Assembly: GCA_944989445.1 (NCBI GenBank)
Contig: CALYLW010001213.1
Span: forward strand, 149,506-213,505
Origin: Ampullaceana balthica
Taxonomy: Eukaryota; Mollusca; Gastropoda; Lymnaeidae
Direction of reading: 5' to 3'
DNA: 64,000 nucleotides
Positions 36,184-50,000 of this stretch are shown here, piece by piece (the stretch's first letter is position 1; the number at the start of each line of letters is the position of its first letter). A program made the position numbers and the translations under genes. The notes beneath the pieces are model-generated. The model saw only the letters and a list, made by a program, of their open reading frames with translations. It did not search any database and was not told the DNA's origin.

Positions 36184-39100
36184 TACTTGTTACCTTTTCT
36201 TTTAAACTATTCATTTAGTGTACTCACTTTAAAAATATGTCCCACCAACGTAACATTTTCCTCATTCATCAACTGTAAGCAAATATGCATTGTTTTTATG
36301 GAATTCTTACTGATCTAGGATTTATTTTAGTTGATGTTGAAACTATACATTTCTATGATGATAACAATTCATAGTGGAAAAACATTATTGACTGTAGATT
36401 GCAAGCTTTAATTTTCCATAAAAATCCAGAACATTTTTGATTTGGTAGTTCCCAATGAAAAGTTTTATACCATATGTAGATAAAGAAGAATGCCATTGAC
36501 ATTGCTTCATGTGCATTGTTATTGAACAGATCTTACTTCAAATACTTTTAATGTCTTCAACATACTAAAAATACATATTTATATTAAATATTTATAACAA
36601 AATTTTAAATATTTTCAATTGACTATTAGGATGATGTTGATTAATGAAAAGTTTGTTCTCCAAAATAATTGAGAAAGATTTTTTTTAAATTACTGCAGAG
36701 TTTTCTGTTTTTTAATCTTTGTTTACTCCATGTGTAAGAAGGAGTATTGCATGGCTCTCTCTCTCAAATGCTGCCTGTGATGTCAACACATTTTTTGGTT
36801 GTTCTGTTACAAGATATTTACTAAGGTTGTGAAAGTTGTGTCATTGCTGCCTAAATTAACATTCCCTTCTATTTATAACTTTGTATATCTTTGATGGCCT
36901 TATATTCTTTATTATTTCACTCACTCATGAGTCAAGTTGATGTGTAGGTCGATGGTCATTGTTGAGATCTTCATTTTTGTTAATTAAAGTTAAAGGAATT
37001 GAATCAGCTCCTTAATTAGTGAACAAAAAAACAAAATTTAATGTTAATTGCATCAATATTGAATGTTCTAAATTTTGTACCCTACTTTATTTAATAATTG
37101 TGCAGCGTAAGTCTCTGAAGATTTTTCAATGAATTATTAGGGCTGACTTTTTCCCTCCTAATATCCTGACTAAATCATGCTCACTTAACGTAGGAAATGT
37201 ATTGAAACAAATATCTTCTCTATCTAGGACTTTCTTACATGAATTATTATAATTTATTCTTGACGGAAGGTTTATTTAAACCTAATGTTATTGTCTGTGC
37301 CATTCCTTGTCACATTAACTCAAACACGTTTGAGAAAGATGTGATGATGGTTTGTTGGAAAACAAACACTAAACACAATGAATTTATGCCAGACACATCA
37401 AGGCCTTACTAGTGCATTAGCAGAGCCTGGAAGACCATGCATTGAGGAATGAAATTGTCTTTCTTTACACCTTTGGTCATTTCATTGGTCATCTTTGAAA
37501 ATCCTTTTAGTTATTTATTAGATGTCTGTTCTCATAATACTTTATGTAAGTACAAAATGAGATATTTCAGAAAGTAGTTTCCTGTATAAATGTCAAAATA
37601 AACATTCCTATTTTTACATTTTACCTTTTTTAATTCAAGTTTAAATAATAAATCTTTTCTATTTTGGGGATGTACCAAACTATATGAATGTTCAAAGTAA
37701 CAATTGTGATTTTTGTTTCTGAACTTAAAAAGTTTATAAAAACCTTTTACTAGTATATTCTCAGACATTTTAATGTTCACATCTATTGTAAATTTTATAA
37801 TTCTATTCATCTTCTATTTAAAAAGGCAGGATTTCAAAGCCCATATATTGTGGAATCTTAGTATTCTTAGATTACATTGCTTGGTTACTTTACTGTACAG
37901 GATTTTTTTTATAGCTAAACAGTTTTTAAAAATAAAATTTTAAAGTTTTTTTGGTTTTAAACATAGTTTTTTTTATTTTCCATGATAGTTGCAGTATTTG
38001 AAATGAATATTTTCCAACAAACTAGTGAGAATTTCCTTGTGGTTGATCATTTGTGATGACTTTGTATGCTATTAAATACCGGTACATTCCAATGTTTACT
38101 TGTTTCATTAGAAATATTTATTTTTAGACCAGATTATATTTTTACACTAAAATCAATCTTATTGAGAATCTAACATGAATTTACCTTGGACTTATTTTGT
38201 TGTAAAATATGTGCATCTACTTATTGTACTTATGTTGTTACATTCTCATTGACAAAATGGACATTTTATTATGATTTTGTGACCGACTATAATTTTTTTT
38301 ACAAGTGACCATTTAGAAAAGTTGTTAAAAATAAATACCACTGTAATAATTGATGATAAAATCCAGTGTTGGCAGTAATACGAGTGTCAACCCAATACAT
38401 TTGTCTGTCTCATTGGAAAATGTCTATGGCTTGGTCTGGTTAAATTACACACAGTTTATCATGGAGACAAAAATAACTGACATTTACATGTCAAGAGTAA
38501 AATGGGGTCAGCCCAAGATGATGTGACAAAATACATAATACCAGACTGACTTGGTTGGGGGGGGGGTACTTTCAATGAATGAAATAAGTGACCAGAGCCG
38601 TCAGTTGAATATTGTTTAAAAGATAATCCTTCAAAACCAACTTTCTATTGCTTGAATGAAGCTCTTCACTTTAGATGTCAGCTTGAATTCAAACCACAGA
38701 TGACATCAAGCTATGACACAAAAACTAGCTTTGAAACAAACATCAAGTCTGGTGAAAGTTCAATACTATGCAAAAAGTTAGGAAGCTGTTCCTGACTTGG
38801 CAATATATAAGCCGTGAATACTTTAACTGTTAGACATTTACTTCCTAAAACTGAGAGAAAATATTCCCCAACCCATGATAATATTGAGACTCTCATTGAT
38901 AATTGTGATAAAAGGTTTACTACCTACCATTGAAATGAGTTTATTTCTTGCATGAACTCTGCCGTATTCTCAATTCTATATTTAATTCTGTGACCTCTGT
39001 ATTCAAGCTTTCATTGTGATATTGAAATGATTTTTGTGTTCAAACCCGTCTCTGTGTGTTACTGTTTGAAGAAGAATCAATTGGAACCAAGTCTTACACC

Positions 39101-40256
39101 TGAGTCTAGTTTATGCACGTCAAACTTACTACTTAGCCTCTCGGAATCCTAGTTGTACTATAATTAGATGACCTTCACCTAAAAACAGTTTCAACAAGTA
39201 GTTTCTGTTTGATTTATTTATTTATTTTACAGAGATCTTGGTATGAAAAATATTTTTACCACCTGATGATTTCCAAGTTAGAAGGGGAGGGTATCCTGAT
39301 GCATTGTACATAACTTTTTTTTTAAAGATAATTAATAGGGCTAAGCCAGATTCAAATTTTTGAAATATATATATATTAAGGATTTATGAAGTGAAATCCT
39401 GCTGGAGCCGGATTTATAAAAACATTGCGGTACACCCCTAATAATTAATTTAATTGCCACTGAATGGTAGTGCAACAACAAGAATTAATTCAGTGTTACA
39501 TCTGTCCAACATGAACATTTTGACGTTTGTGTAGGTAACAGTCAATTATCAATAATACCTTTACATTAACTTTTAACTATTGAAATTTACATTTTTTTAT
39601 TTAAAATCTCCTAAGTATCAGATATATTTTTGGTCTAATTATGTCTACAGATATTACTATCAATTGTTATAGTCATTGAATGAAGCTGGTCATCAAAACT
39701 AGCAAGTCAAAATCTAGTTATTGATAACATATTCTCTTATATTTATGGTCAACTCTACATTTTCATAGATTTACTGTTGTTTGACTTATCAGTTCAGTTA
39801 CCTTTGAGCATTAAAAGCAAAACAATTTAATGTGGAAAAGATTTGAGTTTCTACTGCTTGCCCTCACCAGCCGACGTCTAGCTTTGATCATGTTTAGTCA
39901 TTTGATTGTTTGCTTTGTATTACAAACTGTATTCTCTCTCTCTCTCAAGTGTACATTTATCAGGATAATAAAATGAGTGAGACAATCAAAATAGTTAACT
40001 TGTGGCTTTGTTTAGACTCATTCGTACGTTCCCTTTGGAAGTAATTGAAATGTACCAAATATTACTGGTATTGTGCAGAAAATGGAAAAGCTTTAAAGTG
40101 CAAATTTATGAAAAACATATTTCTTTTATTAGTTTTGATTATAAAGCCAATTTAAAGAAACCTATGTCAACTAAACATTAATATTAGTAATAAAATGAAT
40201 TGCAAAAAACCAGTAACACTCGTGGTACTAATGTAATTTTTAAATTTGGGACCTAT
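36184..40256 (+). other. GIPC 3' UTR and AT-rich intergenic sequence
   Basis: About 4 kb of AT-rich, stop-filled sequence with no recognisable coding exon. Several AATAAA hexamers occur, for example at 38330 and near 39967, and any could end GIPC transcripts. I could not choose between them. Confidence 0.5.
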
Positions 40257-40260
40257 TTAA

Positions 40261-40770
40261 CCCCTTAACCAGGTATTAAAAAATTTAAAACTAACCCTTA
40301 TTTGGCGAATAAATCTAAAACATTATGGTAGACCAAAGAGGTCATAGTGTACACAAAAATTTGATTGTTTCATAACCATCAAAATAAAATATTTCAAGGG
40401 ATCTGAACAACTGGAAGGTCTGTAACATTTGTTGTTGTGTAGAACTCTCAAAAAGAAACACTTGTACACTGTTATTTACTGCCACCTATGCACATATAAC
40501 TTGCTAAAGTGTTGCTGGCAGTCTTCTAAATAATAGGTGTTTTTAGGTATATTGGGTATTTTTAGGTATATTGGGTATTTTTAGGTATTTTTGAGGCCTA
40601 TGGCTTCCCATAGTTTTGAGCACTGTAACTACATCATAGCATTTTGGACGAGAATAATCGAGTCTGCCGCATACTGCAGATCATAATATCATTTGGACGA
40701 TTATAGTCGGGCCTACCGTGTAAAGGTCAATAGATCAAGACGAATATAGTCGGGACAACCGGTAAAGGGG
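40261..40770. mobile_element. piggyBac-like MITE between GIPC and SPO11
   Basis: Ends CCCCTTAACCAGG and CCGGTAAAGGGG are imperfect inverted repeats flanked by TTAA at 40257-40260 and 40771-40774. 510 bp, non-coding. Confidence 0.75.
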
Positions 40771-40845
40771 TTAAGAGACCTCGCGTGGTCTACCACTTTG
40801 GGTTGAATGAAAAAAAAATATTCTTTAAGATGATCGTCTCAGGAT

Positions 40846-40851
40846 TTTATT
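40846..40851 (-). terminator. Poly(A) signal for SPO11
   Basis: AATAAA on the minus strand, about 115 bp after the SPO11 stop. Confidence 0.5.
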
Positions 40852-40965
40852 AAGATTTTTTTCTAAAACAGATATTTACAGGGTGCAAATATTTTCCTGA
40901 ATAATGACATGTAAAATTTTGTGCACTGTTTTATCTATGGTTAAAAAAATGTTCAACTTGAAATT

Positions 40966-41082
40966 TTATGACAAGAGAAGACTCAGACGAGATGGAAGAT
41001 AAATGTCAGACAAATAGTTTGAACTGATTGAGTCCAGACACTGAATCTCTGCCTTCTTTCCCAACTCTATCAACATGTCAAG
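40966..41082 (-). CDS. SPO11: SPO11 last exon
   Basis: This exon has 38 codons plus TAA (40966-40968): LDMLIELGKKAEIQCLDSI then SSNYLSDIYLPSRLSLLLS. KAEIQ-x-L and YL-x-x-(V/I)YLP are the typical SPO11 C-terminus. Confidence 0.93.
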   Translation of the reverse strand, partial: LDMLIELGKKAEIQCLDSISSNYLSDIYLPSRLSLLLS

Positions 41083-44000
41083 CTGAAAATATAAATGTTA
41101 GGTGTTTGACACATACAGCTACAACATGGAACATGTAAACTTCACTTGAGTTTGTGTCAGGTGACTGAATACTAGGTTACATAGATATATTTAAATAATC
41201 TTTCAATTAAATATTTCCTATGACAATGAGCTAAATTAAATGAATGAATGATGCACATTTTAGGACTACTACTACTATGTTCGATGAAAAAATCCCTTGT
41301 CAGAAGAGAAATTTATTTCTAACTCAAATACTCTTTATTTTCAGCACATTCTTTGGTATAATGAATGCAGTAGTCAATGTATTATATTCCACTGATTCAG
41401 TTATCTATCAGTATATGTAATATATCCATTAATTAACATAGGAGTTTTGTAAATTAAACAAGTTATCTATCAACTTCAGAAATATATTTCAAATGTTGCT
41501 AAAATTTGTTTTTTGTTTTCTTTACTATCATAATTATAGTTTCTACTTTGTTAGTTCTGACCACGATGAAGAATAAATAAGCTCTTGGGTTGGTTCATAA
41601 ATCTTTGGTTTCATAACCATTGTGGTTGTCAACATGAGAAGAAAGCTTTACAACTAATTGTATTATTGTTTCTGTGTCTAACAATAAACCTGATATTGAA
41701 GGCCACAACATCCATCGCCAAGCTACTCAGTGTATTTACTAAACAAGAATAAGCTTTTTATGTTTTAAGATCCATTTGCATATTCAATTTATTTCAAAGA
41801 TAGAACTTACTTTCCTAGTGTTAATAAAGTAATCAATAAAACCCCAAAAAAAAATACAAACTGCACATTTTAAAGGAATGAAAAAATTCGAAAATACAAA
41901 ATATTGGGCTCAACAAGACATTACTTATACCTGGGATAAAATGCTGATATCATTTAGAAAATACGGTCGTCCTTTGAGGCTATGACACTTGTTCAAGTCT
42001 CTGGCTGACATTGGAATCAGTGCTGACTGGGGAACATGAAGCCTGAAAGTCAAATGATTGGTTGGATTTAGCTTTTAAAACTATCAACAAATACATTGTA
42101 TCTATTAACTTGAGAGATCCACCAGAAATTATGGATTTTAATCAAAACTTGTATAAATACATGTACTCATTTAATGTTAGTCTTATTAGCAACAAACAAA
42201 CAAACAAACAAACAAACAAACAAACAAAATTAACGTTAATCATTGGGTTTACCATGCAACACAAAATACGTGAATCTTTTGGGTTTTACATGCAATAGAA
42301 AACACATTTAATATTAAAGTTCAATAAAAATTCAGCACCACTTGGAATGGGATTCAATCCACCAAGATAACTGTCTTTTAATGTAACAGATCTTCAGAAG
42401 GAACAGCCCACAGAAATAGGTTTTTCAAAGGTTGTTAAGACAGCTCATTTTTGAGGAATGGTTAACAATTGAACAAAAATACCAATAAGTGGCAGCGATG
42501 GATTTTTCTTAAGTTCTCAAAACCCCAAAGAATATAACAAGACTCCAACCACCCCCCCCCACTGCACCCACACCGTACATTGGTGACATCAAAAGTGTTT
42601 TAGTGTTGATAAGAAAGTCATGACTTAAACTAAAGAGTAAACAGCAATCATAAATCAAATATAAATGCTATTAAAACGGTATGTAGTTTGTATAGGCCTG
42701 AAAAGATGTCCTGTCAGCCCTATACATACCCTGTTTTAATTACATATCTAATATAATAAAAGCACAAGTCACTCATTCCGTAACGCTGAGGGACATAGTA
42801 CAACAGTCCATAGAAGTTAATCTCGAAACCAAAATGATACCAAGACGTCAATTACCCAAACAATTATAAAATACTTTGTGTACATTTCAGTAAGTTTAAT
42901 ATTTCGTATTTATCAAACAAGGATAAGTTACTTGGGCTTTTGAAAAAAGTGGGCGCCGTTGGCGCCCTACAACCCCTAGTAAATAATATAAAAGCCCAGG
43001 TCACTCATTCTTTATCGCTAAGGGACATAATCAGCATATTTTTTAAAAAATGAAAATATAGACGTAAAATCATAATCATTTTGGTTTCCAGATTAACAGA
43101 GCGTGTGGTGTTTCTCGCCCTAAAATATTATATGAGGTCATTGTTTGAGCATAAATTTTAATTTTGGGATATATAGAGAAATTTTGTGAAAAATAAATCA
43201 TTCTAATAAACTGAAATTAAATTATTCATTCTTTTTATTGAACTCATTCACATAACAACTTTTGGTTGTGGACACACTGATTCGAACGCATGCAATAACA
43301 TTCATGTAAGTTACTTTGGCTTTTGAAGAAAGTGGGTGCCGTAGGCACCCCAGAACAATCCAGTATATATATATTTGCCTAAAAGCCTGATTGCAGTCTC
43401 ACCCATATTTAATCATAAGTCATATGGGGCCGTCCATAAAGTATGTCATGCTATTTTTGACCATTTTAACTCCCCCCTCCCCCTTGTCACAAACTGTCAC
43501 AAATCTTGAACCTCCTAAAGTATGTCATACTTTCCAACAAAAATTCATGTTTTATTAACAAAATAATTGAAATTTAATATAAAACACTGTGACGTCACAT
43601 GTGGCCGGACCCCCTCTCCCCCCTGTCACAAACTGTTACACTTTCTTATACCCCCTCCTTTGGAGCGTGACGTACTTTATGGATGGCCCTTATGTACATA
43701 TTAAAATAATAATAATAACCCCTTTTTCAGACCTTTTCGGCTGTTAAGTACCTTAATAATGGTTTGAGAATCTCATTCAGTTTAGAACCATTGGGGGATA
43801 GGGGTTCAGACGCTGACCTTGAGTGGACAAAGATTTTGGAATAATCTGATGGGTCATGGACAATTTATTAGGACGCTACAACTACTTAAGTCACATGTGA
43901 TCACGTGTCAGGTGCCTGATGACGCCTGAATGTATGCATGCGAGCACGTGCAAAGGAATTGGTACATGAGGGCTGACCAATCAAATTAAGAGTTGCACGC

Positions 44001-47000
44001 TGACCCATGCCACCCAGTTGAATAGCCAATTGTAACGGTTAGTAATCTAGGGACAGCGGGTCGCCACCCACGCGGTGAGCAGCCCAATATATACCCCAGC
44101 AAAACCCTAAGGCGTCCTCTCTCTCTCAGAAGATCACAGTCACAGACCACCATAAGATTGAGTTCTGAGGTGTGACTGTTTGATTAGAGGAGCCTAGCTG
44201 AGAAGTTTGTTCCCAGGTTGAGTACTTAGTAATAGCAGTTGAAATGTTTTTTGTATATAGTTAAATGTTTTTATCCTTAACTATATTGATTATTGATTGT
44301 TAGTTAAGGTATGCACTATTTTTATTGTCTTCAGCTAGTATAGTAGGTCATAGCGGAGATTAGCGGTTAGGCAAGCTAGCCTAGAGCTGAGTACCAGACG
44401 TGCTAGGCAAAAGTGGGAAGACGACCCTGAGCCGGACGAGAAGATACTGTTAGTAACATTGGAGCCAGCTGTCAGTCATTGAGTAACTGAGGGGCGTGGT
44501 GTTGATCGGCCTATCAGACGATGTGTGGGTTAAGCATCGCTGACCAGTGAGGCGGAACACTGACTGATCCCGTTACCTGAGACAGTGTGTGAGGTCGGCA
44601 GATATATAGCAGAGCTGAGCCGAATCAAGGGATGTAGTATCCATTAATTGTGAACGTACCTTTATTTTAGATATTTTGTACCTGAATTATTATTGTGTAC
44701 ATTCTACATGTTTTATACCCTATTCATTTTGTATATATATGTTTTATCTATGTAAATAAATATTTCTCTCTGTTGTACACAGAGGTGTTAAGTGTCATTT
44801 ATATGTGTGTAAGTATTGCAGTTCAAGATAGGTATTAATACTTAACAGTGGGGGCTGTTGAAAACAGTGCTGTTAAGTTACTCAACAGTGGGAGCTCGTC
44901 CTAAGTTATTTGTTAGGGCTTGTGGACCTTAGGGACTATTAGCTGAACTATTGTTGTTAGTTGAATTGTAGCATTATACATTATTTTATTACATGATAAG
45001 TTTGATATGTTTAAAATCTTTTTATTCATGTATTAATTCGTGTTCAAATTTTAATCAACCAGAATAAACTCTGAAACACTGCTGTGAGTGAGGCTAGAGA
45101 CTAGAGGTGCCAATATTACGTAACACGACCAACAGCAGACGGACCAGGACCCAGCAGGTTCAAGAGTTCAACCTCGCTCAGGGCCACGAGCGTTAGGCAA
45201 ACAGGGGAAACAATTCAAGGGGAAGGTAAGGAAAGTTTGTTATTGTCCGTACTGTTTACAATTTAGCAGAGCCACTTATATTTTGCTTAGTTCTTAGAAT
45301 AGTACTATGTGTTATATTTATATGTTTAGAATGTTCAAGAGTAATGTAATCTGAGTTCGTATGCCCGTAAGAACGATAAAGTAATTTCGTTGGGGACTCC
45401 TATTACATTTTTTCTCGACTTTACTAGTAATAAATAGGTTAGTATATAGTATGTAGCATTTTTTGTTAAGTCTTGTTTTGTAAGGTGCTGTTACTTCATT
45501 TTCTGTGTTCAAAGTCTTTTGAAACTCTTTTAGAAATGTCTTTTCTTCCGACACTTTCAATGTTGCATTTGGGTAAATCTTTAGAAGATTTTAGATATGA
45601 AGCCACAGAAATGGGTTTCGAAGAAATAGAAATAGAAATTTTTATTCATGAAGAATCAGTAAGACAACACTTTGAGAAAGAAATATCAATATTAATAGAA
45701 AAAAGAAATACGTTGTTGGATGAAAAACGTACAGTATTTACAGAGATTCATAAAAAACTAATGACTAGAATGGATACGTTCCGAAGGAAAATAAGAGAAG
45801 AAAAATTGTCATTGGAAGAAATTTTGCTGCTAAAAGAAGAAATACAGAAGGAAGAAATACATAGTGAAGAACAAACTAGGTTAGGTGAACAAAAAGAACA
45901 AAATATTCTTATGACACTGAAGTCAATAAAGCTAGAAATAGATGAAAAAGAGCGTAAACTCGAATTCGAATTAGCTAAGATTTCAGAGGACGTTACTACC
46001 AAATGGTTAGTAAACAAAGACAAGAAGAACCTGTTAACAGTTAACAATGAAACTAAGGAAGAAATGTTGACCTTGGCCAATAACGATGACCAAACTGGGT
46101 CAAATGTCATTAAGAAAGGGAGGCACGCTACTGAACTGGCAAGTGAAAAGGTCACGCCTTTACTTAAGACAAAGGCGTTAGACGTTGTTACACAAACAAA
46201 GACAGACAACACCAACTCAAGGTTACCCGCAGCGAGGGGAGATGACGGTAGGGCAGAAGCGGTGGACATCAAAGACAAACGGCTCAGGCAAGCCACGGCC
46301 AGCGTGAAGATGAGCAAGACGGAGGGGGGTCAAGGTGAAGTAACCGTGACCGATGGAGCGAACTTCGCGTCTTTGTGAGAAGGGCAAACAAAGCGCGCAA
46401 CAGTTAATGGGAGCGACCGTTACGGTTAACGTAACAAAAGAAAGGGAAGTGACCACAGTGAGTGACGCTTCGCTCAAGGTCATCACATGTGAGGATCACG
46501 TGATGGATATATACAAATCAGATATGACCATTGATGAGTCAAGTTGGTCAAATGTGGGTTTTTAGAGAGTATTTTTATATTTCAAATTGATGATTTGACA
46601 TATTATGATGCATACTTTGAATTTGATGATATTTATAAGTATATGATGCTTTAAAATGGTTTATTGTTTTCTAACCTTGAAAATGAAAGTTTGGATATCA
46701 AAATGATTTGTTATATTTTTTCATTGCAGATAAATAGTATAATGTTAAAAATTTTATAACTACTAGTTAAGACTTGATGATTTAGAGAGTTAGTAATGTT
46801 GTAATAATTGCCTATATGTATTTGATACACATGATGTGTTGCATTGGCATTTTATGAATTTTAGATGTTTGATATTGTCTTGTGTGACATTGAATTGGTT
46901 TTGTTAGGATTTATAATCTTTTTGAACTTGCATGATGTTTTCATGACCATATAATTCTAATTACTATGTTGTATTAGAAAATTAGACTTTTTATTACTCA

Positions 47001-50000
47001 ACTTGTAATGTTATATGTGACAATACAAGTATTGTCAAAGAGTAAGAGGGGGGGAGTGTTAAGTACCTTAATAATGGTTTGAGAATCTCATTCAGTTTAG
47101 AACCATTGGGGGATAGGGGTTCAGACGCTGACCTTGAGTGGACAAAGATTTTGGAATAATCTGATGGGTCATGGACAATTTATTAGGACGCTACAACTAC
47201 TTAAGTCACATGTGATCACGTGTCAGGTGCCTGATGACGCCTGAATGTATGCATGCGAGCACGTGCAAAGGAATTGGTACATGAGGGCTGACCAATCAAA
47301 TTAAGAGTTGCACGCTGACCCATGCCACCCAGTTGAATAGCCAATTGTAACGGTTAGTAATCTGGGACAGCGGGTCACCACCCACGCGGTGAGCAGCCCA
47401 ATATATACCCCAGCAAAACCCTAAGGCGTCCTCTCTCTCTCAGAAGATCACAGTCACAGACCACCATAAGATTGAGTTCTGAGGTGTGACTGTTTGATTA
47501 GAGGAGCCTAGCTGAGAAGTTTGTTCCCAGGTTGAGTACTTAGTAATAGCAGTTGAAATGTTTTTTGTATATAGTTAAATGTTTTTATCCTTAACTATAT
47601 TGATTATTGATTGTTAGTTAAGGTATGCACTATTTTTATTGTCTTCAGCTAGTATAGTAGGTCATAGCGGAGAATAGCGGTTAGGCAAGCTAGCCTAGAG
47701 CTGAGTACCAGACGTGCTAGGCAAAAGTGGGAAGACGACCCTGAGCCGGACGAGAAGATACTGTTAGTAACATTGGAGCCAGCTGTCAGTCATTGAGTAA
47801 CTGAGGGGCGTGGTGTTGATCGGCCTATCGGACGATGTGTGGGTTAAGCATCGCTGACCAGTGAGGCGGAACACTGACTGATCCCGTTACCTGAGACAGT
47901 GTGTGAGGTCGGCAGATATATAGCAGAGCTGAGCCGAATCAAGGGATGTAGTATCCAATTAATTGTGAACGTACCTTTATTTTAGATATTTTGTACCTGA
48001 ATTATTATTGTGTACATTCTACATGTTTTATACCCTATTCATTTTGTATATATATGTTTTATCTATGTAAATAAATATTTCTCTCTGTTGTACACAGAGG
48101 TGTTAAGTGTCATTTATATGTGTGTAAGTATTGCAGTTCAAGATAGGTATTAATACTTAACACTGGGGGCTAGAGCCATTAAAGAATATTACTCCTAGAC
48201 AATAGAGCCAAAAGTCCTCAACAACGACGGATTTTAATTTCTTCCACTCAGGAAATGCGCCCCACAGCCTAGCCCAAGTTATGACATTGNNNNNNNNNNN
48301 NNNNNNNNNNNNNNNNNNNNNNNNNNNNNNNNNNNNNNNNNNNNNNNNNNNNNNNNNNNNNNNNNNNNNNNNNNNNNNNNNNNNNNNNNNNNNNNNNNNN
48401 NNNNNNNNNNNNNNNNNNNNNNNNNNNNNNNNNNNNNNNNNNNNNNNNNNNNNNNNNNNNNNNNNNNNNNNNNNNNNNNNNNNNNNNNNNNNNNNNNNNN
48501 NNNNNNNNNNNNNNNNNNNNNNNNNNNNNNNNNNNNNNNNNNNNNNNNNNNNNNNNNNNNNNNNNNNNNNNNNNNNNNNNNNNNNNNNNNNNNNNNNNNN
48601 NNNNNNNNNNNNNNNNNNNNNNNNNNNNNNNNNNNNNNNNNNNNNNNNNNNNNNNNNNNNNNNNNNNNNNNNNNNNNNNNNNNNNNNNNNNNNNNNNNNN
48701 NNNNNNNNNCAGTCCTCAACATCGGCCTATGGGGCAAGTGAAGTAGCGTTCACAAGTTTCATTGAGCCACCACTAACGAGCAAAGGGATTGTGTGGCTAG
48801 CACAATGCTGAGGGGGCCTTGCCAGCACCGAGGCTCAAACCCGTGACTCTCTTTTGCCTCGTTCCGACAGTCCACCGCGCCCCCTACATATTAAAATGAC
48901 ATATTATTTTTAAATCGTGAAATCGCTCGAATCAAGATAGTTTCATGGTTGTTTTTATATTTGACCCCCAAAAAATTAACTCTGGGTAATAGGCCTATGC
49001 GGATGAATTGAAGTTACGGTTAACAAGCTAGAATTTAAAAATGACCAGTCCTGCACTTAAGACGGGTTAACTGTTAAAAATGTGAGTATATTTCTACCTG
49101 TGTATATCCTCTGGTAGAATCCCTATCCATTCCATTGATGGAACAGCTAAACTCTTACTGTCAAATGCTTGGCTCTGGAACATGTAGACAACTTTTGTAC
49201 AGTTTTGAAGATGTTATAAATAGGTAAGATAAAGATCTCATTGATGAATATGGCTTATGTTTAAAACTAGACATGCGCCCCCACCTAGACATGCGCCCCC
49301 ACCCAAAAAAAAATTATTATAAAAAAATAATTGTTTAACAACCTGACATCCAGGAGTAAATTTAAGTTAACCTTACTTTGGATCTAATCTTACTTTGGAT
49401 CTAACCTTAATAATAATAATAATAAATTGATTATTTATATAGCGTTGTATCCCAGTAAGGAACTGGGCTCACAGCGCTTTACATGAAAGAAATAACATAC
49501 TTATAAGTATTAAATTAACATTCATATCACAACAAACACACACAATTACAATACATTATACATAAGCTACGTTAATCATTTACAAGAAATGTTGTTTCAT
49601 CAATTTTAAAAATAAATTTTGAAAAGATGTGTCTTAAGTGCAGTCTTGAAGGACTTGGTTGTTTGAATACCACGTATGTGTAATGGTAGAGAATTCCATT
49701 GTTTGGCTGCACAAAAAGAGAACAACCTTTCACCAAACGTTTTGGTGCGTGTCGTAGGAACAGAGAGAACGCGTGTGTCTGCAGAAGATCTTAGCTTGCG
49801 AGTGGGTGAGTAGACCGACAAAAGTTCAGTAAGATACGATGGGCTTGAGTCCGAAAAGAAATTGTGACAGAGAACGGCCAGTTTGTAATCAATACGGGCT
49901 TGTATAGGCAGCCAATGAAGTGAGCGAAGAAGTGGAGTAACATGGTCATGTTTTTTTGCATTGAGCACCAGTCTGGCAGCTGAATTTTGAACTTTCTGTA

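Larger units (their letters stand above)
43742..48162 (+). mobile_element. Non-autonomous LTR retrotransposon, young
   Basis: Two direct repeats of 1106 bp (43742-44847 and 47057-48162) start TGTTAAGTA and end TACTTAACA. They differ at only a handful of sites, so the insertion is recent. A primer-binding-like TGGGGGCT follows the first LTR, and a purine tract (AGAGGGGGGGAG) precedes the second. The 2.2-kb interior has one open frame and no protease, RT or integrase. No target-site duplication was found: the flanks are TCGGC and CTGGG. Confidence 0.9.

Noticed and set aside
45748..46317. 189-codon Ser-rich frame on the minus strand
   Set aside because: It is the mirror of the Glu/Lys-rich coding frame of the LTR element.
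48279..48811. Long frames across 48281-48811
   Set aside because: They run through the N gap and have no sequence content.
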